From Sinotaia quadrata (lineage: Eukaryota; Mollusca; Gastropoda; Architaenioglossa; Viviparidae): 64,000 nt of DNA. Of the stretch, positions 1 through 11,395 are shown piece by piece. The notes under the pieces are model-generated. The model saw nothing but the letters and a program-made list of their open reading frames with translations, ran no database searches and was not told the origin of the DNA. The stretch covers positions 74,201,571 through 74,265,570 of the forward strand of contig CM054183.1 in the NCBI GenBank assembly GCA_028829895.1, read 5' to 3'. The translations under genes were made by a program, and so were the position numbers. Position 1 is the stretch's first letter; each line of letters begins with the position of its first letter.

Positions 1-640
1 GGTTCGACTGTGTATATAAATGTAGTTCTGGTCTCCACAGGCAAAAATAAGAAAATTGTATAGATAAAAGTAATTTGTGCTTAAAGCTTCAAGAAACCTC
101 TTGTCATTTATGTTATATTGATGTGATATAAGTAAGAGATGTGCAAAGAATTTAGGGTAGATAGCACATGATTTTATACTCCCTTTAGTTTTAATACTGA
201 CACAATGGATTAAGTGCATTCTGTCACATTTGCTGAGGACAACAAAAAAAAATATATAGCAATCAAAGTATGAGTAATTCTTAAGTATTTTAAATTTATA
301 TCTGATAAAATCAGTCACACCAGTAAGAATAATTGTATCTTGTAAGTCTAGTAATATTTTTTAAAGAGAAATAACCAGTCATCCTGTATAGACACACATT
401 AAGTTGAGAAGTTCAAATATTCAATTATAACTGACTGACTTTAATGAAACCCTATTTTAGGCTACTGCTGATTACACAAATTGTGTAAAGGGCACACCAG
501 AAAGAGACTTTAAAAGGAAGGAAAATCAGCTTGTAGATTCAGAGATAGTAGAAGAAAATTTGATAATGGAGGTTCTTATTTAATTAGAAGTATTTTTCAT
601 TTCTTATAATTAAATTTTTTTTTTTATAAATTTTTTAAAG
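1..640. other. Intron sequence upstream of exon 1
   Basis: AT-rich sequence ending in the T-rich acceptor of exon 1. I translated the plausible AG-bounded segments, for example after 455, and found nothing resembling myosin or another protein. It is taken as the end of an intron of the myosin gene. Confidence 0.6.
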
Positions 641-785
641 CCAGAAGAGAAACAGCTGGCTGTGGCTGAATTTGGTCGTATACAGCATGCATTTCAACTT
701 ATTGGTGCTTCTGATGAAGAGGTCAAAGCCATTTTTTGTGTCTTATCAGCGATCTACCATCTAGGACTGGCTGGTGCCACAAAGG
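641..785 (+). CDS. Myo18: Myosin-XVIII-like motor, exon 1 of window (upper 50K)
   Basis: This is an internal coding exon of a class XVIII unconventional myosin. It opens with PEEKQLAVAEFGRIQHAFQ and closes with AIYHLGLAGATKG. That matches the upper 50 kDa stretch of myosin XVIIIa between switch I and the HO helix, where the family reads roughly PEEK...IYHLGAAGATK. The acceptor is a T-rich tract ending AAAG before 641. The donor is GTTAGA at 786, splitting a Gly codon (phase 1) that is completed at 9408. Earlier exons with the start codon, P-loop and switch I must lie upstream of the window. The class call rests on the whole set of joined exons; this exon alone would be less certain. Confidence 0.88.
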
Positions 786-1793
786 GTTAGATTTACTGTA
801 TTTTGCTTTGTTTATTCTGTAGTTAATTTAGTTAATAAAATATTTTATGATTTAAAATTTGTTTCTTTTCTTGTTTTTTTTGTTGCCATTGTTGATTAAT
901 GCTAAAATTATTATCAAACCCTTTTCCCAAACTAGTTCTTTTTCTTTTGGTAATTAAGACAGTTTTCAGTATTATTTTTCCTTCATATAACCAAAAGTAC
1001 ACATATAGGAATAGATAGGTACCAAGGTATATGTAAGTTCACCTAGATCATGTTCCATCTAGATCATGTTCCATGTTGATCCTTAGAATGAAAAAGATTT
1101 TGCTCAGAGGTAGCCACTTATGTCCTTTAATATCTCATCTCACTTGTTATACCAACAGTTGTTTTGTTAGGTCTATGCAATCTTGCTGATTTTCAGAAGG
1201 GTGTCAGTTTCTGTCCATGTTTGCTTATTGCTGCTGTGCATGCTATGAACTGGCAGTAGTTGATTAAAAGTCAGTGACCTATACTTAAAACTGTGGATAG
1301 AGAGGGAGAGATGAGATAGGTGCTTATTGCTGCTATAAATGACTTAAAGGCAAGGTAACTTGAAGATTAATTAGTTTCACTTGTTAATTATGATGCAATA
1401 AATAATTTTTCAATACTTTTAATGATAAATTGTTAAATAATCATTTTGGTTATTTCTCTCAAAGCACACAAATTCCCATTACCTGACATCTGTGCAAATT
1501 TTTGCTGCATTATATTCATCACAATAAATCTTGGAACATGTTGAAAGTGGTAGAATACAAAGGGTTTAATCTTACTGCTGATTTATATATAATGTACTAC
1601 TGCCATCTACACACTATTTTCTCTTTATAAAATCAAGGGCAGTTCACTGCTCTAGAGAGAAAATTAAACTAGTAAAGTGATTAAACTAACATGATGTTCT
1701 AATGTAATACTGAGGGCTATTTTATAGAGGTGAGTCTTGACATTTCTGCTGGAATTAAAGATGTTGCTTCTCAAACAGGTTTTTAATTGTTAA

Positions 1794-2210
1794 CCCTTTG
1801 AACCCGGTGCGCCTGTACATAAAAAAATCCTAACCCGAGCTCCCTGAGCAAAAAAATTAATTAATTAAAAAAAATAATTTACTACATGAAATCAGTTAGC
1901 CACTCAATGTGTGAAAAACTTTATCGCCAAAATTCCTTCTTGGAATGATAATCTGACCAACAGCAGCTGTGAATTCAAATTCACAGGTAGTCTTTGCAGG
2001 CAGAGCATCGAAAGACCATCACCATATTTAGCCTTGTACACTACACTGAACTTGCGCGCCAAGACGCAGAGTTCATTTCTAGGGTAAGTCAGCATATACT
2101 GATGTAGTATATCAGGATATAATTTTATATGTTCATCCCGCTATTGCGGGCAACCAGAGAAATCCGATTTTCTGGTAATCCCGCTAAAGTGGGATCTCGA
2201 GTTCAAAGGG
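1794..2210. mobile_element. TTAA-flanked piggyBac-type MITE
   Basis: A 417-bp element with terminal inverted repeats. The left end is CCCTTTGAACCCGG and the reverse complement of the right end is CCCTTTGAACTCGA. It is flanked on both sides by TTAA (1790-1793 and 2211-2214), the target duplication typical of piggyBac elements. There is no convincing coding capacity; the 63-codon minus-strand frame at 1904-2095 has no recognisable motif. Assignment to piggyBac rests on TTAA plus the CCCTTT start. Confidence 0.75.
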
Positions 2211-3684
2211 TTAATCTTACATACAGACAGTTTATGGCTTGAGAAAATTTTAAAATTATACTAGGGCAGCATGTAATCCTATATACTAATGCAATTTTCA
2301 TTGCATGTCTCTTGAAGTTTGGAAAATCACTGATACTTATGTGACATCAATAAATTCCAGCAAAGGCAGAAAATATTTAGCCTTGAGTTCACTGTTTTAT
2401 CACTTAATTTTGAAGAATTTTAGGTGCGTTTACTGTTTCAATATGAAATGGTGTGGCTAAAGTCATTTATTTCCTCTTAAAATCAGATCCTCTCTAATCC
2501 TTTACATAATTAGAAACCTTTCTCTTACATGCACACATATATATTATTGGGGGTGGGGGTGGTTGATGAAAATTCTCCACCTATTTTAATTCTACTACTA
2601 TGAATTTTCTGGTTGTAAAAGATTTGTTGCCAAGTAAAATATGTTTTCATGAATACTTGCCAGAAAAATATATATAGGCTCTCCCTGCTTCCATAACTGT
2701 TTTCAGGTTTCACCTTGCAAATGGTAGTAGGGGCTTATTCTATGACTAGGGAAAGATAACTCATTGGATACTTTTGATGTCAGTTAACATTTTATCATTT
2801 CTTTAACATTTTTTGGTGAGGGCATACCCTCTCTTACTGTGGGCACATAGGATAGTTATTGAAGAATTTTTATTTAGCAAGATACTCTTGTCTTGTGACT
2901 TCTTTCAACATGTAGATAATTTTTGTTTCAGGTTATAATAGTGTATAGTCAGCTTGATATTGGGGTTCATTTTATTGAATGTTTGATGATAATCATGTGT
3001 TACATGGGACACAGTTTTTATCTATTACGAATATATTGCCACTCTTAAGATTGTAATGTTGCAGTAAATTAAAAAAATCTAGAAAAAATGTCATCACTTG
3101 TGAAATTATTAACATTTTGTTTTGTCACAGAAACTGTAGTTTGAAACCTTAAATCAGATTTTTTAAAATTATTTTTTTGTTAAGCAATGTTTTCAATTTT
3201 CTTTTTATCTTTACAATATCTCTGCATCTATCATTAATATAGATGATTATCAAGAAGCAACATGATGAATCAATTATTTTTTTAATATTTGGCGATATAT
3301 ATATATATATTTTAAATAGATAATGCATCTCTGTTAACTAGGTTACTAGGTTAAAGGGTTGATTACTCTGATATCAAATTGTCATGTTCCACTTGACAAA
3401 TGAGTTCTGTTCTTAACGACATTCAATATTGTACATAAGCTGGGATTAGCTACATCATTCCCCAACAATAAATTGGCCTTTATATAATTTATAGCTTGGA
3501 AGAAAATTACTTTAATTATGTTTTAACAAAATAAGCAAATTTCATCTACAGTAAACACTTGTTCAGCACAGTAAACCCCTTCTCTTATAATCTTAGCCAA
3601 AGCAAAAAATTTATCTTATGGACTTGTTTGCATCAGTGGGTTGCCATAACCCAAGACCACCATAACATTTGAAGGAAACTAATT

Positions 3685-3809
3685 GAAACTTTCTAAATGT
3701 GTATGTAAATTACTAATCATTTTATAATAACAATGATAAAAAGAAAGAGTGTTATTATATCATTGTTATTATAAAATGATTAGTAATTTACACATTTAGA
3801 AAGTTTCAT
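3685..3809. repeat. Near-perfect palindromic hairpin (MITE-like)
   Basis: The left arm, about 3685-3738 (GAAACTTTCTAAATGTG... CAATGATA), is the reverse complement of the right arm at about 3758-3809. The loop is about 19 bp and mismatches are few. Arms this long suggest a small foldback MITE; a transcript would form one long stem. It is intronic. Confidence 0.8.
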
Positions 3810-4289
3810 TAATAATTAATTGTCAAGTGTGTTACTTACTTAAAAGGAGCTTCAAAAATATAATTAAGATTTTATGGTAGCTATTATTTTCAGTAAAATG
3901 GCTGCAATATAAAGTTGAATGTATTTATTTTATAAAATGGAAAACATTGTTTAGATTTAATTTTAATTAACTGGTTATGATTAAAAACAAGCACTCTTAG
4001 ATGTTTTGCAGATATACAAATATGAATATGTATAAATGTGCAAATACTTTACATAGACTATGTTTAATGCATTTACTGTATCAGACAAGTTTAGGGCCTT
4101 AGATGTTTTTACTGAGCAAGCTTTATCCTGTATTATTTAGGAGGAATTGTTTTCAGCAGTAGTGTGCTAAGAGATATTGTACTCTTTGTGACAGGTTCTT
4201 ATGCTTCTTCTATAAATAGTGAATTAGCTTAACATTTGCATAACTAAGTGGCTTATGTATGTGTTTTAAATTTTAAATTTTATACATAC

Positions 4290-4300
4290 TTTACAAACTA

Positions 4301-4374
<74 letters not shown>

Positions 4375-4385
4375 TAGTTTGTAAA
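4290..4385. repeat. Perfect 96-bp palindrome with (AT)n core
   Basis: An alternating AT run is flanked by TTTACAAACTAGCTTTA on the left and its exact reverse complement TAAAGCTAGTTTGTAAA on the right. The whole block is self-complementary, so it is a strong cruciform candidate. Such tracts are prone to length change and replication stalling. Confidence 0.9.
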
Positions 4386-5144
4386 TAATTAATAGTATTA
4401 TTGATTTATTCACAAATTTGAAGAACATTTTTTTGGTGGATTGTCTTCTTTTGTTCCAAACATACAGCATTTTTAGAGTTGCTGTTTAGTTGTTTGCTTT
4501 TTTGTTTTATCACAGCAGTCCTAGCAGAATCTTGTTAAAAGTTTCATATTATCAAAAATTGTGAAACATAGTTCATTTCTTGTGTATTCATTTGTGTATT
4601 CATTTGCTGTATTCATTTGCATAATAGTTCAACAGCATTGTTAAGCATAGTTAAAAATAGTCTGAATTCTTAAAACTGTTTCTTCAGTTTCTATTTCTGT
4701 TTATGTAGCTGATGCATATAGAAAAAGGAAAATGTGTAATCACAAAGTATTTCTTAGACCAAAAAAAGTATTTAACTTTGTGAGATTATGTTTGCTTGAA
4801 GGGTGATTTTGGTTTGAAGAATATAGTTAGGTACAGACATTTTTTGCTTGAAACCTGTCTATACCAGAAGAGAATTAAAAACAAAAAAAATGTTAGAATA
4901 CTTGGAATAAAACAGTGCTTTGTCAGTGTCTGAATACCAGGAAAAAATTGTTATGAAATAGAAAAGCCTGAGAACTTAACTATTCTTTCAGGAAAAGTGT
5001 GTGTGTGCATTTGTGCATGTGTGCGTGTGTTTGGATGGGTGATGTGAAGTTATTCATGGACTACTGTATTTTAACTGTTTTGCCAATTAATGGTAGTTAC
5101 TTGACTATGCTGGTTCATAGTTCACAGAAGAAAAAGTAATTTAA

Positions 5145-8100
5145 CCCTTTCGCTGTCGACTTTGTAAAACTCGCTCGGCATCAACCTCTAGGCACTTTTG
5201 CCGCACAACAATTTTTTCATATGTTGCTTTACTAAAAAATGAAAAGTGATAGTCATTTTACATGGATTTTCAAAATGGTTAAATGAAAATTATTCTAGAC
5301 AAACTAAATAATTAATAAAATATTATTTTTAATTGATTTAAAACTTGAAAATAAATAAATAATAAAATATTTTCTTACATTTTTGTTGAACTTGCATATT
5401 TTTGCATCGATGTCATTCCTGGAAGGCTTTACATCTCCACAAGAAGAATGTTTTATACTCCAAGTGTTGTGGGGATGTTTCAGCAATGTTTAGGATATTT
5501 AGAAGAAATATCCAGGGTTTCGCTTTGTCAGAAACCTCACCCGAAACAGTTATAATACACAGAGCGTCAAGCACACAAATATCAAGTACTTTTACTCAAT
5601 GGCTACAGTGTCCAAGATCTGTCTGATGAAAGCTTATGTGAAGTATAAATCACAGTTCTAAAGTTCCAAAGGAATGACGAAGTAAAATAACTGAAATTAT
5701 ATATTCAGCTGAAGTAATGAAAGCTGACTCCATTTGCTTGGTAAGATGATTTATATATAATAAAATTGTAGATATAGTCAAAGTTAGTGAAGCACAAATC
5801 CACCTGAAGTCAAGAAACATGTCCAGTTCAAGAATAAGTTATGATTTGTATATAATAAAATTGTAGATGTAGTCAAACTTAGTGAAGCACAAATCTAAAT
5901 GCAGAAAATAAGTTCAAAAGTTCCAAAGGAATGATGAAGTAAAATCACTGAAATTATATATTCAGCTAAGTAATGAAAGCTGACTCCATTTGCTTGGTAA
6001 GATGATTTATATATAATAAAATTGTAGATGTAGTCAAGATGTAGTGAAGCACAAATCCAGATGCAGAAAATTTTATTATAAAAATCAATATCAGTAAAAT
6101 TTGTAACTCTACTAGTCTGTATGGTACAGTGAATACAGAGATAACTTGTCAGGTAAAAATAATAAGTACTGGGTATGTGTTCAATTTCATCAGGAGTAAA
6201 AGAATAAAATTTACAAATAAATTTATGAATTTGCCTATGTAATAATGTAAATGAACAGAAAATAAATTGAAAATATTATTATGATTTATGATTTATATAT
6301 GTTGTATATATGTTGTGAAGTATGAAAATAAATGTTCAAACAAACTGCTCATATAATACAAAGAATAAATAGACAAGAGCATGGGTGGGCAAACTTTTTG
6401 TGCATAGGGCCACATTGACAAATGTAAAGCTATTGGGGGGCCGCATATATTATGTCCAATTTGCTTACAGCAACCTATCACAATAAGTAATTATTAATTA
6501 TTTATAGGTTATTAAACAGTATAAATAACCAATTATTGCAATTTTATTTTACTTACACATTATATTTTATAATATGGACAAAAACATTTACTAATTTCTT
6601 AAAGATTTTACAATTTTTTATTATAATAATTTTTTAAAAAATTATTAATCAAAGGCTTTAATTTAGATACAAACCAACTACATTGTCACTAAAATTATTG
6701 ATTTCTAATTAGATGTATGTAACTGCTTGCAATTTTTGACACTATTCTTGAAATCTGGAGCAAGTTTACTTGTTGAAATTCGCATGACAGCATGCAAGTT
6801 GCAGTCCGACAATAAAGACCTATTCTTAGATTTGTTGATTTTCAAGCAAGAAAATCTTGTTCGCAAATGTATGTTGATCAAAACAATGATAAACGTTTAG
6901 CTGCACAGTTTGGGAAATGATTCTTCTGATAAAGATCCATAGAAATCCAACAAAGTATCTGACTTGAATTTTTCTTTCAGGTCATGATCAGCTTTTAAGT
7001 CAAGAAGCTCCAACTGTATGTCCTCCGGGCTGTATCAGCTTCTGCACCAAAAGGGGAACTGAGAATATTGAACTGTGGCTCTAAGTTCTTGAAATCTTGG
7101 AATCTCCTTCCAAATTAATCAGTCAATGCATCTAATTGGGCTTTGTACTTTTCAGTCATTTCACCAGAAATGGTTTCTTGTTTCAGCAAAGGGAAGTGAC
7201 AAAACCTTTTTTTACTTGCTTGTCTGGAGAACAGCGAGAGTTTTACCCAAAATGATTTTACATGTTACATACATTTGATGTGCAAACACACCATTGCCTT
7301 GAAGTTTGACATTCAGTTCATTTAAATTTTCCATAATTTCAATGGCAAACATAATGTCTAACTTCCACTCTTTATTGACAATGTTAGCATTAAAGTCACA
7401 TTCAATGCCCTACATCTCTAGGAACATCACTCTTTCTTCTCTGAGGTCCCACATTCGCTTCAACACCTTGCCGAGACTCAGCCATCGAACACGGTGTGGT
7501 ACAGGACATCAGAATATTCAGTTTCCAAGTAATGGCTTGAACTTTCTGTGATTAAGTCCTCTTGATCTGATGAGGTTGATGACACTGACAACTGGGTCAA
7601 TAACATGCTTGATATTCAAAATATTTTTACACAGACTTTATTGATGGATCACACAGTAAAGTGGTAATAATGTGTAGTCAGGATATTCTGCTTTAATCAA
7701 CTTTACCAGACCTACATTTTTTTCCAGTCAAAGCACGAGCTCCATCAGTTGTAACACTTGCCATCTTGTTCCAAACCAACCCAGTTCTTTCAATACATTT
7801 ATTAACAGCATTGAATATATCATGGCCTGTGGTTGTGTCTTTGAGGAACTCAACATTCAGTAACTCTTCAGTGAGTTTGAAAGAAGTGTTTATTCCACGT
7901 ATGAATATAAATAATTGGGCAGTATCATGTACATCGGTACTCTCATCCAGTGCAAGAGAGTACACAAAAATTGTTTACTTGCATCTTGAAGTTTATGCAT
8001 CAAATTGTAAATTGTCACTTATCTTGTCAACAGGTCTGACCACAGTTCTCTTTGATAAAGTAATGTTGTCAAATTTGTTTTTTTTTTAAACACATAATGT

Positions 8101-9096
8101 TTGTTACATCTAGCAAACATTCCTTAATGAACTCACCATCAGAAAATGGCTTGTTGTGTTTTACAATTCTGTGACAGCACCAGACTAGCTTCTGTTGCAG
8201 CATCTTGAATTGAAGACTGTTTAGTGAAAATACTTTGCTGTTTCTCCAATTTTTTCACCAGCTCCAGGCATTTCCTTTCCTCTCTTCAGTTGTTAAATTG
8301 CATCCAAAATCGGAATGTTTTGTTTGGTAATGTCTTTGTAAATTGTACTCCTTGAAGACAGCCACTGACTCACGACACAACAAGCAAAATGATTTGCTAC
8401 CAACTTATAAAACAGTACTTAGTTGTCCATTCATCATTAAAATCACGGCATTCTTTTTCAATCTTACGTTTTTTAGTGACACTCATTGATTTAATAAAAT
8501 TTGTTAGAATTTTACAAAACTTTATAAAGGAAATGAAACAAAACCTACTTCCGGCTGTGTGAAAATAAAATATTCGGAAAACAAGGAGTAAACTCAAAAT
8601 AAATTTCAGAATTATATCAAGATTATTACAACAAATAAATTAATTTGAACATTGTAAATGTGGAAATAATTTATAACAGCATTAAATTAAATTAAAAATT
8701 TTCTTGCAAAATAAATCGTTTTATTCACCAGAGAATGCTCTGACCCAGCTGTAGCTTCAAATTCTCCATCAAAATTGGCGTCAAAAGTGGTCATGGCTAA
8801 ATAGAAAATCCAAAGGAAGAAACACACAATGGCTGCTGCATTGCACACAAACACTGAGAGTTGTATGACAAAAGATGCGAATTCAGTTATGTGATTTTTC
8901 TAATTAAAGTATCCAATGATAAAATTTTGAACAAATTGGCTGCTGAAAAACACGTTTACTTCAGTCTGGTTGGTTTTTAGAATGATTGGCATATCTGAAA
9001 CTGAGCGTGCGCAACGGTGGGAAGGCCTCTATCCCGCCGGCACCTGCTAAACGTTTTTAACATAGAAAGGCACTTTTCCCACCAACACTCAACGGA
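5145..9096 (-). mobile_element. piggyBac-like element with nested hAT insertion
   Basis: The left end starts TTAACCCTTTCGCTGTCG at 5141. The right end, read on the minus strand from 9100, is TTAATCCGTTGAGTGTTG, so TTAA flanks an imperfect inverted repeat. The interior from 5145 to about 6370 is similar to the 3' part of the second piggyBac (32145-33970). A minus-strand open stretch around 8735-8795 begins MTTFDANFDGEFEATAGSEH, consistent with an acidic transposase N-terminus. Most of the coding region is missing and the middle is occupied by a hAT element from about 6380. The stretch near 5640-6070 carries three diverged copies of a ~200-bp repeat (AAGTTCCAAAGGAATGA...). Confidence 0.65.
6380..8640 (-). 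pseudogene. Decayed hAT transposase (GTF2IRD2/ZBED-like), nested
   Basis: The left terminus begins CATGGGTGGGCAAACT at 6380, a degenerate hAT end. Minus-strand translation gives three recognisable parts. An N-terminus lies near 8430-8490 (MSVTKKRKIEKECRDFNDEW). The catalytic core at 7693-7965 reads LALDESTDVHDTAQLFIFIR, with the DESTDV block of hAT transposases. The C-terminal dimerisation region at about 6730-7010 reads in pieces such as DLKADHDLKEKFKSD and VLINIHLRTRF. Frames are broken by stops and shifts. It is inserted in the piggyBac relic, so it is the younger of the two. I could not find a clean right terminus. Confidence 0.8.
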
Positions 9097-9407
9097 TTAA
9101 GGAAGAAATATCAAAGAATCCTTTAAATAAAGTATGGCTTAAAACTCACTGCATTCAGATGTAAAAACGTGTGTAATTCTATCTACTATCATACAGATAC
9201 TTTTGATATTAAAAGGTCTCACATTTTATGAGGAAGATGAAGGCATGACATAACTTATTTGCATTTTATTAGGAGGCATAATTCAAAGTTGTCTTATCTT
9301 AAAACACTTAGATTGAAACAGATTGCAAAATAAAATATAACTTATGTGCATTCAGAAGAGAATGAAGTGACATCTGTATCCCTAAAATTACTTCTCTCTG
9401 ATATTAG

Positions 9408-9552
9408 GTGCTCACAATAAGTTCCAGTTTGCTCATCCTGCAGCAGCCCAGCATGCAGCAGGTCTTCTTGGCACAACATCAGAAGAACTTGCTCGCTCCA
9501 TATTTAACTTTGGTGGAACATCATCTACATTAACACGCAGCACATCATTCAG
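9408..9552 (+). CDS. Myo18: Myosin-XVIII-like motor, exon 2
   Basis: This exon encodes AHNKFQFAHPAAAQHAAGLL, then GTTSEELARSIFNFGG and TLTRSTSFR. It corresponds to the myosin XVIIIa segment with AQKAAYLLG, LEELSSAIF and the hallmark LQRSTSFRQ. The conserved RSTSFR is strong evidence for class XVIII rather than class II. The acceptor is ATATTAG before 9408 and the donor is GTCTGT at 9553. The exon begins by completing the phase 1 Gly codon of exon 1 and ends with AG of an Arg codon (phase 2). It sits 8.6 kb downstream of exon 1, across a transposon-filled intron. Confidence 0.93.
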
Positions 9553-9815
9553 GTCTGTGTAAATTTTGCACTGGATAATTTTTTTGTATTTAGTTTGCAT
9601 TTTGAAGAACATTTTTATAATATCATATATCTTCTTTTACATGGATACCTTATTTGTACTTAATCTATTTTTTATTTTTTTTGGGGGGGGGTAATTTTCT
9701 AGTTGGACATGTGTGACCTTTGAGAGGTAAGTATTTCCTGAGTTCATTGAATTTGCACAGACAAATCTTTTGTTTATAGATAGCAAGTAAACTGGAAAGA
9801 AAACAAATAGAAATA

Positions 9816-11393
9816 CAGTCGAGTCCACTTATTTCGGCATCGGTTAACTTGCCAACCCTAGTTAGTCGACATTTTTGAAGTTGAACCGCCAAATTCCCTC
9901 TTTGTCTTAGCATTTTCTCATCGGTTACGTCGATTCTTTTATGTTGCCGAACCCTAGTATCTCGGGCACAAAAGAGTGCCAAAATCGCCACTTAAGTTGG
10001 TTATCTCGACCCTACTGCTGACTAATCACTAACAATAAATGACCATGTCTTGTTAAAAACTGCAGCTTAAACTTAAGAAGGGCATTGTATTCTTAATTGG
10101 GCGCGGTGTTTGCCACGGGCAAAATAGGCACACTGTTGCCCTTCAACTGGTTCAGAACTTATGTTAGCCCACTTTTGAAGTAACCGCTTGTCCGCTTGTA
10201 GGATATTTTCAGAGGCGGCTTCAGCCCCCTCCCCCCCCCCACTGACGGAGAGCTGTTGAGGGTGTGCGCCTAATAGGTGCGATCTGTTTTACCCCCTTCC
10301 TCCTGCCCTCCACCTTAGACGCACCGGGAGGCAAGAAGCAAATCAAGACGAGAACATCATGAAGATGAAAGGTCTATTGCGGCTTTTGATGTGTGTGAGT
10401 GAAACACACACACATACAAAATGACTCGCGAATTTAATTTTGATACTGGTTAGCTTTTTGTAAAAACGAACTTTGACACCCTGCAGATTTTTTTGATTTT
10501 GTGAGCAATCTTTGTGTTTGCAATGTTGGAGAATACATGTACGGTACATACATGTATCGAGAATGGACGGTGGACCAACTTCCCTCTTTGTTAACATTTT
10601 CTTATCAGTAATGGCGATTCTTTTATGTTGCCGAACACTAATACAATGTCTGTTTGTTTCTTTCTTTCTTTCTTTGTAATGTACTGTACATGTATCTCTA
10701 GCACAAAAGAGGGCCCGAATCACCACTTAAAATCAGTTATTCGTCGGCTTTTGAAAATGTTAGTTACCGATGCCGCTTCGCCATCTCGCTAACAATAAAG
10801 GGCAAACTAGGCACACTGTTGCTCTTCAACTGGCTTACACCTCTTAAAGTTACCTTTGAAGTAACCGCTTGTACGATTTATGTACATGTACTTTTTTAGA
10901 GGCGGCTTCGACACCCCCCTTCCTCCTGCCCTCCACCTTAGACGCACACACACGCACACAAAATGACTCGCAACTTTAATTTTGATACTTGGTTAGCTTT
11001 TTGTAAAAAAAAAACGAACTACACGTACACCACACAGATTTTTTTTAATTTTGTGAGCAATCTTTGTGTTTGCAATGTTGGAGAATACATGTACGGTACA
11101 AACAAGTATCGAGAATCGACGGTGGACCAACTTCCCTCTTTGTTTTTTTTTTTTATAGCATGCCGATCGCGTCATCAAACAAATTGCGGCAACGCTGTTG
11201 TGTAAAAAATCACCAAACTCGTGCATGTACATTCTCATTCATTAACGCACATCATGTACATAAAGAAATGTCAAGCGCATGTTATAGTACTGTAATATAT
11301 TGCCGCCATATTGGTTTTCTGTAATCTCGATCTTTAGTTATCTCGACACTTTTTGGCAAACCCCTAGGCCCTCGACATATCCGGACTTGACTG
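9816..11393 (+). mobile_element. pogo/Tigger-like non-autonomous element, copy 1
   Basis: A 1578-bp element flanked by TA (9814-9815 and 11394-11395). The left end is CAGTCGAGTCCACTTATTTC; the reverse complement of the right end is CAGTCAAGTCCGGATATGTC. TA duplication with CAGT.. ends is the pogo/Tigger pattern. Inside, a segment beginning with ACTCGC.A.TTTAATTTTGAT occurs twice (about 10420 and 10963), so the interior is built of direct repeats. No frame looks like a transposase. It is nearly identical to copy 2 at 51682-53531 over most of its length, implying recent mobility. Confidence 0.82.
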
Positions 11394-11395
11394 TA

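Larger units (their letters stand above)
786..5140. other. Intron 1, left part
   Basis: Apart from the MITE at 1794-2210 and the two palindromes, this stretch is AT-rich single-copy-looking sequence with short homopolymers and an (AT) run near 3297. I see no exon, RNA gene or transposase in it. Confidence 0.55.

Noticed and set aside
9665..9991. 108-codon minus-strand ORF, with a near copy at 51645-51851
   Set aside because: It overlaps the terminal inverted repeat of the pogo-like element, has no transposase motif, and owes its recurrence to the element being repeated.
10963..11324. ORFs on both strands around 11000-11300
   Set aside because: They lie inside the pogo-like element, contradict each other in strand, and show no protein family features.
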